Of a DNA stretch of 64,000 bases, positions 1-7,098 are shown piece after piece. The stretch is from JADMIH01 sp035274425 (GTDB taxonomy: Bacteria > Chloroflexota > Chloroflexia > QHBQ01 > JADMIH01), in the NCBI GenBank assembly GCA_035274425.1, contig DATEOC010000079.1, positions 62,001-126,000 of the forward strand, given 5' to 3'. The notes beneath the pieces are model-generated. The model saw only the letters and a program-made list of their open reading frames with translations. It was not told the DNA's origin and did no database searches. Position 1 is the first letter of the stretch. Each line of letters begins with the position of its first letter. A program made the translations under genes and the position numbers.

Positions 1-285
1 TGGGGCGCTTCGACGGTCACGGACGAGGGCTTGAAGCTGACGCCGCTGACCGGGGCGGTGTGGCGCATATACAAGGATGGGACCAAGCAGGTGCGGCCCG
101 AAGGGGCGCTAATCATAGAGGCCCCGCCGCCTATACCCGAAGAGCAGCGCAAGCCGGAGGTACGCAACGTGCCGGAGGCGTGGAAGGAGCTGCTACCTAC
201 TTTCGCGATAATAGGTGGGGTGCTGGTGCTGGGGATCGGCTTCCTGGTGTGGTTCTTCAAGGTACTGAGGCGGAAGAAGGTGTAA
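1..285 (+). CDS. C-terminal end of a single-pass membrane protein (5' end outside window)
   Basis: The frame is open from the first base, so the gene begins upstream of the window; a TTG at 31 is only an internal leucine. The visible 94 residues form a polar stretch with a proline-rich patch (APPPIPEEQRKPE), then one hydrophobic segment at about residues 67-87 (FAIIGGVLVLGIGFLVWF) and a basic tail ending RRKK. This looks like a protein anchored by its C-terminus with the basic end in the cytoplasm. A long perfect hairpin (315-367) follows and probably ends the transcript. I do not recognise the family; nothing else in the fragment gives a function. Confidence 0.6.
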   Translation, partial: WGASTVTDEGLKLTPLTGAVWRIYKDGTKQVRPEGALIIEAPPPIPEEQRKPEVRNVPEAWKELLPTFAIIGGVLVLGIGFLVWFFKVLRRKKV

Positions 286-314
286 GCAAGGGTGGTAACG
301 TACCACTAATCGTA

Positions 315-367
315 GGAAAAGCATCAAAGAGGTTTCGGCGGCGCCGAAACCTCTTTGATGCTTTTCC
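315..367. terminator. Perfect 25-bp hairpin, probable terminator
   Basis: Bases 315-339 pair without mismatch with 343-367, leaving a 3-base loop (340-342). It follows the stop at 285 by 30 bases and carries A-tract and T-tract ends, so it could act in both directions. The stem is much longer than a typical intrinsic terminator. Confidence 0.75.
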
Positions 368-394
368 GTACTCACTTCCAACGAGTAAACTTGC

Positions 395-400
395 TATAAT
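395..400 (+). promoter_or_regulatory. -10 element (TATAAT) for the cyclase gene
   Basis: A perfect TATAAT lies about 80 bases upstream of the preferred start codon at 481. No good -35 hexamer is visible at 16-18 bp upstream (TCACTT at 372-377 is the closest). Confidence 0.4.
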
Positions 401-480
401 GCAGGCATAAGGCTAGCGTGGGATGGGAGACAGTAGCGATTGCCTCAATATCTTCGCTCACGAAGCCGCAAAGGAGAGAT

Positions 481-1290
481 ATGGGCGAACTGTCCAAAGA
501 AGAAGTAAGTAAACTATGGCGAGAATTCCTGGTAGGCGGGGACGCGGGATTTCACAGGGTCCAGCATCTGTTTCGCGTACTTCCGTCATCACCACGATGC
601 AAGGTATGCTATTCTCCTTTTCGTGGCGCAGGCGGTTTTGCCATGCGCCTCATCGGCAGAAGGCCGGCCAAGATGAACCCTCTCATATGTGGTGCCTGCG
701 AGCGCTTTGCGGAAACCCACCCTGGAGGCGCTGAAATACCTTTAACATTATTGTTCGCGGACATCCGCGGTTCTACCACTCTAGCGGAAACGCTGGGGAC
801 GACGCAATTCTCGGGTTTGATCGCCCGGTTTTACGATGCGGTCACTGATGAGCTAGTAAAAAGATATGCATTGATTGACAGGTTGATCGGAGATGAGGTA
901 ATCGCGCTCTTCGTTCCTGGCATCGCGGGAGATAAGCATCCAGAGGTAGCTGTGAAGGCAGCTGAGGCGATTCTGAGGGCCACTGGGCATGACCGGAGCG
1001 AAGGACCCTGGGTTCCGGTCGGCATAGGTATTCACACAGGAAACGCCTTTGTCGGAGCGGTAGGATCGGCAGGGGTGAGTGATATTACGGCCCTGGGAGA
1101 TGACGTGAATCTGACGGCGCGCCTTGCCTCTACGGCGAAGGCAGGAGAGATAATCATCACAGAGGCCACGCGTGCTGCCGCGGGTTTAGAAACCGACCAC
1201 ATGGAGCCAACCCGTCTCGATCTCAAGGGACGTAGCACCCCAGTCGACGTGTGGCTTATGCGTATCGGAGCGACTATTGCAGAAAATTGA
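481..1290 (+). CDS. Class III adenylate/guanylate cyclase with N-terminal zinc-knuckle-like region
   Basis: Makes a cyclic nucleotide from ATP or GTP. The 269-residue product has two CxxC pairs (C40/C43, C70/C73), which could hold a zinc ion. The class III catalytic domain runs from about residue 87 to 255: FADIRGST with the first metal aspartate D94, LIGDE with the second, D138, and the GDDVNLTARL segment. At the position where adenylate cyclases often have the purine-specifying lysine, four residues before D138, there is R134, so substrate choice is uncertain. I chose the ATG at 481 because AAGGAGAG lies just upstream; a GTG at 418 in frame has no ribosome site. No membrane segment is seen. 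It is convergent with purE across a perfect palindrome. Confidence 0.85.
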   Translation: MGELSKEEVSKLWREFLVGGDAGFHRVQHLFRVLPSSPRCKVCYSPFRGAGGFAMRLIGRRPAKMNPLICGACERFAETHPGGAEIPLTLLFADIRGSTTLAETLGTTQFSGLIARFYDAVTDELVKRYALIDRLIGDEVIALFVPGIAGDKHPEVAVKAAEAILRATGHDRSEGPWVPVGIGIHTGNAFVGAVGSAGVSDITALGDDVNLTARLASTAKAGEIIITEATRAAAGLETDHMEPTRLDLKGRSTPVDVWLMRIGATIAEN

Positions 1291-1305
1291 GGCACAAAGG
1301 ACATA

Positions 1306-1357
1306 AATAGCACAAGATGAGGGCTGCCTGGCCAGGCAGCCCTCATCTTGTGCTATT
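1306..1357. terminator. Perfect 26-bp palindrome overlapping the purE stop codon
   Basis: Bases 1306-1331 are the exact reverse complement of 1332-1357 with no unpaired loop. It sits between the convergent cyclase and purE genes and contains the last codons of purE (stop at 1353-1355). It probably acts as a bidirectional terminator, although with no spacer it is an unusual one. Confidence 0.65.
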
Positions 1358-1832
1358 GCATCGCCGCGTCGTCTTCCTCTATCTTGCGCCTACTCTTCTC
1401 CTGGTACTCCTTGACGCGCCCGGTCAGGGAGGGGTCGGCGAGGGAGAGGATTTTCGCGGCGGCAATGGCGGCGGCTTCCGGCTCCAGGACCACGAGCGCG
1501 CCGAGGCCGGAAGGCATTCGGAGCGAAGAGAGGATGTCCATGCCACCGAAGCGGTCTGAGTAAGGCGGGCAGGCTATCACGGGTGCGGTTACGTTGGCGT
1601 CTACCACGCCGGAGAGGGCGTTGGAGCGGCCCGCGACGGTGATGTAGACGAGGGCACGGCCGCTCTGCTCGTACTCAGCGAGGAGGTTGAGAAGATAGCG
1701 GGTGGCTTTGTGGGCGGAGGCGATGCGGGTCTGGTGCTCGATTCCGAAAGCGTCTAGAACGGAGGTGATAGCGCGTGCGTGATCGAGGTCGGCTTTGGAG
1801 CCGAGGATGATGGGGACGAGTGGGGTCGGCAT
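1353..1832 (-). CDS. purE: PurE, class II type (AIR carboxylase-like)
   Basis: Carboxylates aminoimidazole ribonucleotide in purine synthesis. The 159 residues show GSKADLD (11-17), SAHK (39-42), AGRSN (67-71), CPP (88-90) and SSLRMPSGLG (102-111). The AGRSN and SSLRxPSGLG signatures are those of class II PurE, the type fused in animal PAICS, which uses CO2 directly. Class I bacterial enzymes (N5-CAIR mutases) have AGGAAHLPG and VQMPxGxP instead and depend on PurK. No purK lies in the window, consistent with this (inference). AAGGAG lies 6-7 bases before the ATG. The next gene upstream (HEAT protein) ends 22 bases away and may share the transcript. Confidence 0.93.
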   Translation of the reverse strand: MPTPLVPIILGSKADLDHARAITSVLDAFGIEHQTRIASAHKATRYLLNLLAEYEQSGRALVYITVAGRSNALSGVVDANVTAPVIACPPYSDRFGGMDILSSLRMPSGLGALVVLEPEAAAIAAAKILSLADPSLTGRVKEYQEKSRRKIEEDDAAMQ

Positions 1833-1854
1833 AGGTTCTCCTTTTGCAGATAAT

Positions 1855-2469
1855 CTAATCTTCCTTCAGCTTCCCTTCTTTCTCAATCAATGCCTTCAAT
1901 TCCCGGATGGCTTTGTCGCGCTCCTCTTTATCTTGCGACATTACGGCTATCGATAGAGGGTGCATATCGTAAATCTCCGAGTGGATATTATACATGGAGA
2001 GAAGGGATGAAGCGGCGTGTGTGCGCACAAGGTCTTCCGGGTCATTCTCTACAGCCTGCCAGAGGCTCTCTATGACGCGTGGGGTTGGCACGTCACGCAG
2101 TAAGCGGGCGGCATCTCCACGGTCTCCCCAGAAGGGGGCCGTTCTCAGGATAGTGACGAGTGTATTCGCGGCGGGAAGGTAACGCTCGATTTGCCAGAGC
2201 GCGTGGGCGGTCCGTATTGCCGCGGAGGGAGGCGCATCAGGCAGCGCTTCTTTAAGTTTGTCTGCTGCGTTGGCTGAACGGAGGGTTGCCAGCCCTGCGG
2301 CGGGGCGATAGTCAGACGAGCCGAGGGCATCTATCAGCATCTGCTCGGCACGCTCCAGCTCCTCACCGTCAAGGGAGAGGAGCGCCTGCGAGTCGAGGCC
2401 GTCATGCCAGGCCATGTACGGGTCGCCGAAGTAGCTTTCGTAGAAACGGTCCCAGGCTAGAGAGGACAT
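1855..2469 (-). CDS. HEAT-repeat-like alpha-helical protein
   Basis: A 204-residue soluble protein made of helical pairs of about 30 residues. Segments such as RTAHALWQIERYLPAANTL and RVIESLWQAVENDPEDLVR, followed by HAASSLLSM, have the spacing of HEAT/PBS-lyase-type repeats. Such scaffolds usually bind other proteins; no catalytic motif is visible. The C-terminal 30 residues are rich in Lys and Glu and probably form one long helix. It lies between purE and the MFS gene on the same strand with short gaps (22 and 14 bases), so the three may form an operon. Real function unknown. Confidence 0.7.
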   Translation of the reverse strand: MSSLAWDRFYESYFGDPYMAWHDGLDSQALLSLDGEELERAEQMLIDALGSSDYRPAAGLATLRSANAADKLKEALPDAPPSAAIRTAHALWQIERYLPAANTLVTILRTAPFWGDRGDAARLLRDVPTPRVIESLWQAVENDPEDLVRTHAASSLLSMYNIHSEIYDMHPLSIAVMSQDKEERDKAIRELKALIEKEGKLKED

Positions 2470-2483
2470 AGATGCTCTTAAGT

Positions 2484-3731
2484 TTATGTCTGTAGCTCAG
2501 GTGACACTGTATCCACTCCTTCTTTCCGTAGCAGAATGGGCGCGGCTACCGCAGCGGCGAGGAGGCAGAGCGCACCCGCTACGAGGGGAGTAGCGAGGAG
2601 ACCGTATGCGTCGGCTATGAGGCCGAAGAGGATGGGACCTATGGCGAAGCCGGTCGAGCCTGCGAGGTTGAAGCCGCCCATAGCGACCCCACGCTGCCCT
2701 GGGGAGGCATAGTCGCCCACTAGGGCTATAGACGGAGGGTAAAGGATCGCGCCACTGAGGCCCCCTATCGCCATGACCGCGTAGAGCATTTCGGGAGCAA
2801 CCCGTCCTATGAGTAGGAGAGTAACGCCGTATATGGCGGTGCCGAGGAGCATAGGTTTGGCACGGCCCAGTCGGTCGGAGAGGATGCCGCCCAGGGGTGA
2901 GAATAGAGCGAAGCAGCCGAGGAAGATGCCCAGGTAAGCGCCGGCTTGGGCGGCGTCGAGGCTATATACCTCCTTCACGAGGAGGAGGAAGGTGCTTATG
3001 AAGAAGCCAACGGTCAGCCTATCGAGGAAGGAGAAAGCGTAAGGGATGATGAGGCGTGGCTGCTCGCGGAAGGCGGCGAGTGCGCGGCGGAAGGAATAGG
3101 CGCGGGTCTGCGCGCCAGGCTCTTTGACCAGGAAGAAGATTATGGTAGAGATGACGGCGAGAAGGACCGTGCCCAACCAGAAGGGGTAAGCGAGATCAAG
3201 CTTGGAGAGGCTGCCGCCCAGGGGTGTCCCTGCGGCGTTGCCGAGAAGCATACCCATAGTGAAGATGCCCAGGGTCATGCCGCGCCTGGCCGGGGGGGCA
3301 ATATCGAGCGCCATCGTCATAAGCATGGAGACGACGGCGATACCGAATGTCCCCTCGATGAAACGAACTGCATAGAGGAGCCAGATGTTGTCTATGAAGG
3401 GGATAAGGAAGTACATGACCGCCTGCCCGGACATGCCGATGAGGAGGATCGGCTTGCGCTTGCCGCTGCGGTCGGAGAGCGCGCCCCATATGAATGCGAA
3501 GGGGATGTAGGCGAGGAAGTGAGCGGTCTGGAAGAATCCTTTTGCGGTGTTCTCAAGAGCGAGGTCGGCCCCACCGTCGGGAAGGAGGCGGCTAACAAAT
3601 CTGTCCAACTGAGCCACAGGCAGCGTCAGCACCATCATAGCCACAAACATAGCTATGACGAGCAGAACAAGCTGTCGAACATTGAGCCGTGTCTGCGCCG
3701 GGACCGCAATATCCCCACCAGATAATGTCAT
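2484..3731 (-). CDS. Major facilitator superfamily transporter
   Basis: A 415-residue, 12-helix secondary transporter of the inner membrane. The MFS signature loop between helices 2 and 3 is GALSDRSGKRKP, and its echo in the second half, GGILSDRLGRAKP, shows the two-fold repeat of the fold. The substrate cannot be read from the sequence; the pattern resembles drug/sugar efflux MFS proteins. I start at the ATG ending at 3731, which has GGAAGGAAAG just upstream; a longer in-frame ATG at 3782 overlaps a TATATT-like -10 sequence and lacks a ribosome site. Upstream lies an inverted heptamer array (3797-3864). Confidence 0.88.
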   Translation of the reverse strand: MTLSGGDIAVPAQTRLNVRQLVLLVIAMFVAMMVLTLPVAQLDRFVSRLLPDGGADLALENTAKGFFQTAHFLAYIPFAFIWGALSDRSGKRKPILLIGMSGQAVMYFLIPFIDNIWLLYAVRFIEGTFGIAVVSMLMTMALDIAPPARRGMTLGIFTMGMLLGNAAGTPLGGSLSKLDLAYPFWLGTVLLAVISTIIFFLVKEPGAQTRAYSFRRALAAFREQPRLIIPYAFSFLDRLTVGFFISTFLLLVKEVYSLDAAQAGAYLGIFLGCFALFSPLGGILSDRLGRAKPMLLGTAIYGVTLLLIGRVAPEMLYAVMAIGGLSGAILYPPSIALVGDYASPGQRGVAMGGFNLAGSTGFAIGPILFGLIADAYGLLATPLVAGALCLLAAAVAAPILLRKEGVDTVSPELQT

Positions 3732-3796
3732 CTCTGCTTTCCTTCCGTTAGCCTCAATATCACAATATAGCAGGTAGGGCATAGGTGATGCAACGC

Positions 3797-3864
3797 CGAC
3801 GACAGACGAAGGACGAAAGACGAAGGAGCATCTATTTTCGTCTTTCGTCCTTCGTCCTTCGTCC
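3797..3864. repeat. Facing heptamer arrays, CGAAGGA/CGAAAGA family
   Basis: Units of 7 bp (variants of GACGAAG and GACGAAA) run forward at 3797-3825 and in reverse complement at 3838-3864, with a short spacer. The two arms could form a long hairpin between the MFS gene and aspS. Confidence 0.85.
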
Positions 3865-3874
3865 GTTTCTATCG

Positions 3875-5173
3875 CTACGGTGCCAACCGATGCATGTCAC
3901 GGGGGAAGAGGGTTGTCTCGCGTATGTTAGCTGCTTCTATGAGACGCGCTACCCATCGCTCGAGGCCGATGGCGAAGCCTCCATGTGGTGGCATACCGTA
4001 CTTGAAGGCGTCCAGGTAGCTCTCCAATCCCTCAGGGCTTAGTTGTCGAGCGCCCAACGCCGCCAAATAGTCTTCGTACAGATGGAGTCGCTGGCCGCCC
4101 GTCACCAGTTCGAGGCCGCGAAAGAGAAGGTCGAAGCTGTTGGAGTAACCTGGCTTGTGAGGGTCAGGATGGGTGTAGAAGGGTCTCTTCACCATAGGGA
4201 AGCCGGTCACGAAGAGGAAATCTGAGCCATACTCGCGTCTGGCCCACTCGCTCAACCAGCGCTCATGCGACGGTGCGAGATCCGGCTCTCCAATTACATC
4301 TTCGCCCGTCTCGCGTGCAATCATCTCCTGGGCGTCGGCAAAGTGGACCGAGGGGATCGAGGAGAGCACCTCCGGCAGCGTCAGCCCAAGAAGTGAGACA
4401 GCCTCCCCCGCTTCCACCCTGATCGCCTCCACCATGCCCATGATTACGCGCGTGAGACATGCCATGACCGTTGTATGGTCCTGGATGAAGCCCATCTCGG
4501 CATCGAGGGAGACATATTCGTTCAGGTGGCGGGGTGTGTCGTGCGGCTCGGCGCGAAAGACCGGCCCGACCTCGAAAACGCGCTCGAAGACCCCAACCAT
4601 AGTTTGCTTGTAAAATTGGGGGCTTTGCGCCAGGTAGGCGGGCTTGCCGAAATAGTCTAGCGAGAAGACGTTAGCCCCACCCTCTGTAGCCGTGCCAACG
4701 ATCTTAGGCGTCTGGATTTCAACAAAGCCCATCTCACGCAGAGTCGAGCGAAAGCCCTGCATCGAGGCAGACGCCAGGTGGAAGAGCGCCCTGTGGCGAG
4801 GGTGCCGCAGGGTGAGAGGCGCGAAGTCGAGGATGGTAGGCAAGGGAGCTTTGATAGCGGGGCGGAAAATATCGAGAGGGGGCGGATGGGAGGGCGCTAT
4901 GACCTGGATAACAGGCTCGTGCACCTCCACGCCGCCTGGGGCCTGCGCTTCGGCGCGCACGCCCCCCTCAACCCACAACACCGTCTCATTATGAAGCTCC
5001 GCCAGCTTCGCGACGAGGGTCGCGTCCTCCACCACGACCTGCGCCAGCCCTTTGGCGTCACGCAGGATAAGAAAGGTGACATGGGAAAGGCGTCTCAGCC
5101 TGTGCAGCCACCCTACCAGCCTGACCCGCTCGCCCAAATGCTCTTTGATGTCAGCAGTATAAATACGTTCCAT
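3875..5173 (-). CDS. aspS: Aspartyl-tRNA synthetase, archaeal type (probably non-discriminating)
   Basis: Charges tRNA-Asp with aspartate. At 432 residues it lacks the roughly 100-residue GAD insertion of ordinary bacterial AspRS (near 590 residues) and matches the archaeal/AspRS2 form. An N-terminal OB-fold anticodon domain (about 1-105; GWLHRLRRL at 21-29) is followed by the class II core: motif 2 around VFRAEPHDTPRHLNE (205-219) and motif 3 GGFAIGLERWVAR (398-410). Published work on archaeal-type enzymes ties His at the GWxH position, with Pro in the following loop (QAPGG), to loss of Asp/Asn anticodon discrimination; both are here (H24, P79), so it may also make Asp-tRNA-Asn for GatCAB (inference). 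The start at 5173 has GAGGTG upstream; a longer reading from 5239 has none. A T-box leader precedes it. Confidence 0.93.
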   Translation of the reverse strand: MERIYTADIKEHLGERVRLVGWLHRLRRLSHVTFLILRDAKGLAQVVVEDATLVAKLAELHNETVLWVEGGVRAEAQAPGGVEVHEPVIQVIAPSHPPPLDIFRPAIKAPLPTILDFAPLTLRHPRHRALFHLASASMQGFRSTLREMGFVEIQTPKIVGTATEGGANVFSLDYFGKPAYLAQSPQFYKQTMVGVFERVFEVGPVFRAEPHDTPRHLNEYVSLDAEMGFIQDHTTVMACLTRVIMGMVEAIRVEAGEAVSLLGLTLPEVLSSIPSVHFADAQEMIARETGEDVIGEPDLAPSHERWLSEWARREYGSDFLFVTGFPMVKRPFYTHPDPHKPGYSNSFDLLFRGLELVTGGQRLHLYEDYLAALGARQLSPEGLESYLDAFKYGMPPHGGFAIGLERWVARLIEAANIRETTLFPRDMHRLAP

Positions 5174-5235
5174 AGTAAGCACCTCAAAGATCAGAATGCA
5201 TAACAACCCCAAGTGACAACTCCATTCGTCTGTCG

Positions 5236-5269
5236 TCACGCATCACGTTTCACGTTTCACGTTTCACGC
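5236..5269. repeat. Heptamer array, CGTTTCA family
   Basis: Reverse-oriented copy of the TGATGCGTGAAACGTGA family: CACGTTT units repeated at 7-bp steps between aspS and its T-box terminator. Confidence 0.8.
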
Positions 5270-5301
5270 TAGCGTCCATACCCGTTTTGCCATGCATTCT
5301 T

Positions 5302-5590
5302 AAATAAAATACCCCTTCGCCATGCGGACGAGGGGGCGCTCGTGGTGCCACCGCACTTTGCTGCCACTCGCTTGTCGAGCCACAGCCTCAAGCCCAATAA
5401 CGGAGGCAACCCGTCAAGTCTTACTAAGGTCAATTGCCGCATCATACATCCGTCGTCCGTCGTCCAGCAACCAACCTTTTCTTACCTGCGCTCCGGAGGG
5501 TCTTCGCGGGTTCTGGGTGCTGCCATCTCAGCGCCGGCAGCTCTCTGATACCGAGGTTAGCTCGCTACTCTTCTCCATCACAGCTTTCGT
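5302..5590 (-). promoter_or_regulatory. T-box riboswitch upstream of aspS
   Basis: Read on the minus strand, the leader holds the T-box landmarks in order. Stem I has GGAG-AAG-AGTA-GCG at about 5567-5553, facing CGC-GAA-GAC-C-CTCC, which puts GAC, an aspartate codon, at 5502-5500 in the specifier loop. Next is an upper stem, AGAGCTGCC with GGCAGC. The antiterminator core GGTGGCACCACGAG is at 5352-5339. A terminator stem, CCCCTCG with CGAAGGGG, is followed by TATTTTATTT (to 5302). Uncharged tRNA-Asp should stabilise the antiterminator and switch aspS on. The linker between stem I and the antiterminator carries a GACGACG heptamer array (5449-5465). The remaining bases to the aspS start hold another heptamer array and no gene. 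Confidence 0.85.
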
Positions 5591-5828
5591 AAGGACAGGA
5601 TACAAGAGGGGCGATAAAGCTGTCAATCGGGCTATGGAAGTAAGAAGGTGTTGTTGAGTAGCGATAAGGAAGTTGAAGTCTCGCTTTACGAAGCACATCT
5701 TTCTTTGTCATTCCGAGCGCAGTGAGGAATCTCCGAGCTTGCCAGGTGGAGGCATTTTTAGATTCCTCACTCCGTTCGGAATGACACTCTTTTTACTTTC
5801 GTTGTTACCCACCCTTTAAGAGTCATCA
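5591..5828. other. Intergenic stretch holding one miniature palindrome, no gene
   Basis: Between the T-box start and the hydrolase promoter I see only the 81-bp palindromic element at 5706-5786. Short open frames here have no ribosome site or recognisable product. Confidence 0.6.
5706..5786. mobile_element. 81-bp palindromic miniature element, copy A
   Basis: Starts TGTCATTCCGAGCG and ends with the near-reverse-complement CGTTCGGAATGACA, with a shared core GAATCTCCGAGCTTGCC. The terminal arms of about 27 bp pair with two mismatches. An 81-bp copy of the same length lies at 19074-19154 and an expanded, interrupted one at 61286-61571. No coding capacity; a MITE-like or REP-like element that would need a transposase in trans. 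Confidence 0.8.
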
Positions 5829-5861
5829 GTGACAAGGCTGAACCAGGGGCTATGATATAAT
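5829..5861 (+). promoter_or_regulatory. Promoter for the deacetylase-like gene, leaderless geometry
   Basis: GTGACA (5829-5834) is followed after 16 bp by TATGAT (5851-5856), and an overlapping TATAAT sits at 5856-5861. The ATG at 5867 begins 5-10 bases after the -10, so transcription should begin at or within a few bases of the start codon; no ribosome site is present. Confidence 0.6.
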
Positions 5862-5866
5862 CTCGC

Positions 5867-6940
5867 ATGAGCAACCCACTTACGGGCGTGGATAAGGAAG
5901 TCGCGCTCTTTTACCACCCTGCTTCTTTGGAGCATGATACAGGTTATCACCCTGAGTCGCCTGATAGACTGAGGGCCATTATTGCTGAGCTTGAGCGGCG
6001 CGGGGTGCCTGAAAGCAAGCTGGTGAGGCCGGAGCCTGTAGACCTGGAGCTGCTGGCGGAGGTACACGATCCTCGATACATAGCCGCAGTCGAGAAGGTA
6101 GCGCAGAGGGGCGGCGGGTACTGGGATATGGACACCTACATCTCGCCAGGGTCGTACAGGGCAGCCGTACTGGCGGCGGGGGCGGCTACGGCGGCGGTAG
6201 ACAGCGCGATGGCAGGGCGCACAGGGTTCGCCCTGGTGAGGCCACCTGGGCACCACGCGCTGCACGCCTCTGCGATGGGCTTCTGTCTCTTCAACAACGT
6301 AGCGGTGGCCGCGCAGCACGCTATCAGGACGCACGAGCTAGAGCGGGTGCTGATCGTCGATTGGGATGTGCATCACGGGAACGGCACGCAGGACTATTTC
6401 TATGAGCGTCAAGATGTGCTCTTCTTCAGTGTCCACCAGTACCCATTTTATCCGGGCACGGGCGCGGCTGGCGATATAGGATTGGGTGCAGGCAACGGCT
6501 ACACAGTCAACGTACCTCTCAGGGGAGGCGTAGGCGACGAAGGATACGGCAAGGTATTCGACGAGGTGCTCGCGCCAGTAGCATTGCATTACAGGCCGCA
6601 AATGATAGTGGTATCGGCGGGGTATGACGCCCACATCGCGGACCCGATTGGCGGGATGGCGGTTAGCGTAGCGGGCTTCTACGGCATGGCAGCAAAGGTA
6701 AAGCGGCTGGCTGAGGATATAGAGGAGTGCGAAGGAAGAGTGGCGGCTGTGCTTGAAGGGGGTTATAATGTCGAGGCGCTGGCCGCCTCGGTGGTGGCGA
6801 CGATAGCAGCATGGCAACCAGGTAAGGGGTCATCAGCAGCAGAAGCAAGTGAGTACGCTCAACCCGATGCACCTACAAGGCGCAGAGAACCCGACACTAG
6901 CCATATCATAGGTGAGATACGCAAGATACACGGGCTGTAA
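5867..6940 (+). CDS. Histone deacetylase family zinc hydrolase (AcuC/acetylpolyamine deacetylase-like)
   Basis: A 357-residue zinc-dependent amidohydrolase of the class II HDAC type. The catalytic set is complete: the His pair in PPGHHA (H129, H130), zinc ligands in DWDVHHGNG (D167, H169) and SAGYDAH (D254), and the transition-state Tyr in LEGGY (Y300). Bacterial members remove acetyl groups from polyamines, acetoin-pathway proteins or lysines; which of these cannot be told. Residues after about 320 are a low-complexity tail rich in Ser, Ala and Pro. It has its own promoter with a leaderless layout and no close partner gene. Confidence 0.9.
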   Translation: MSNPLTGVDKEVALFYHPASLEHDTGYHPESPDRLRAIIAELERRGVPESKLVRPEPVDLELLAEVHDPRYIAAVEKVAQRGGGYWDMDTYISPGSYRAAVLAAGAATAAVDSAMAGRTGFALVRPPGHHALHASAMGFCLFNNVAVAAQHAIRTHELERVLIVDWDVHHGNGTQDYFYERQDVLFFSVHQYPFYPGTGAAGDIGLGAGNGYTVNVPLRGGVGDEGYGKVFDEVLAPVALHYRPQMIVVSAGYDAHIADPIGGMAVSVAGFYGMAAKVKRLAEDIEECEGRVAAVLEGGYNVEALAASVVATIAAWQPGKGSSAAEASEYAQPDAPTRRREPDTSHIIGEIRKIHGL

Positions 6941-6989
6941 CGAAACGCGCACTGTAGAATAAGCCTTACCATCCAATCACAACAAACTA

Positions 6990-7075
6990 TGCGCACTCTG
7001 CGTCTCTGCGGTGAATAAAGGGTAAACCATTAAAGAACCTTGGCGCTCTTGGTAATCTTGGCGTCTTGGCGTTTA
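6990..7075. repeat. Repeat words CTCTGCGGTGAA / CTTGGCGTCTTGGCG
   Basis: Tandem words of 8-9 bp of the TCTTGGCG and GCGTCTCTGCGG type. The same words recur at 10578-10665, 26955-27025, 33235-33270, 39275-39310, 43477-43587, 54436-54465, 54965-55120, 56878-56918, 57700-57800 and 60309-60350. This is the one family whose period is not 7 bp. Confidence 0.7.
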
Positions 7076-7098
7076 AGCAATTTGAAAGGGGTCAGGGT

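Noticed and set aside
2946..3725. A 259-codon frame opposite the MFS gene
   Set aside because: Highly charged complement of membrane helices, no start signals; the MFS reading is certain.
5322..5657. Open frames on the + strand in the aspS upstream gap
   Set aside because: They lie across the T-box leader and a heptamer array, have no ribosome site and give no recognisable protein.
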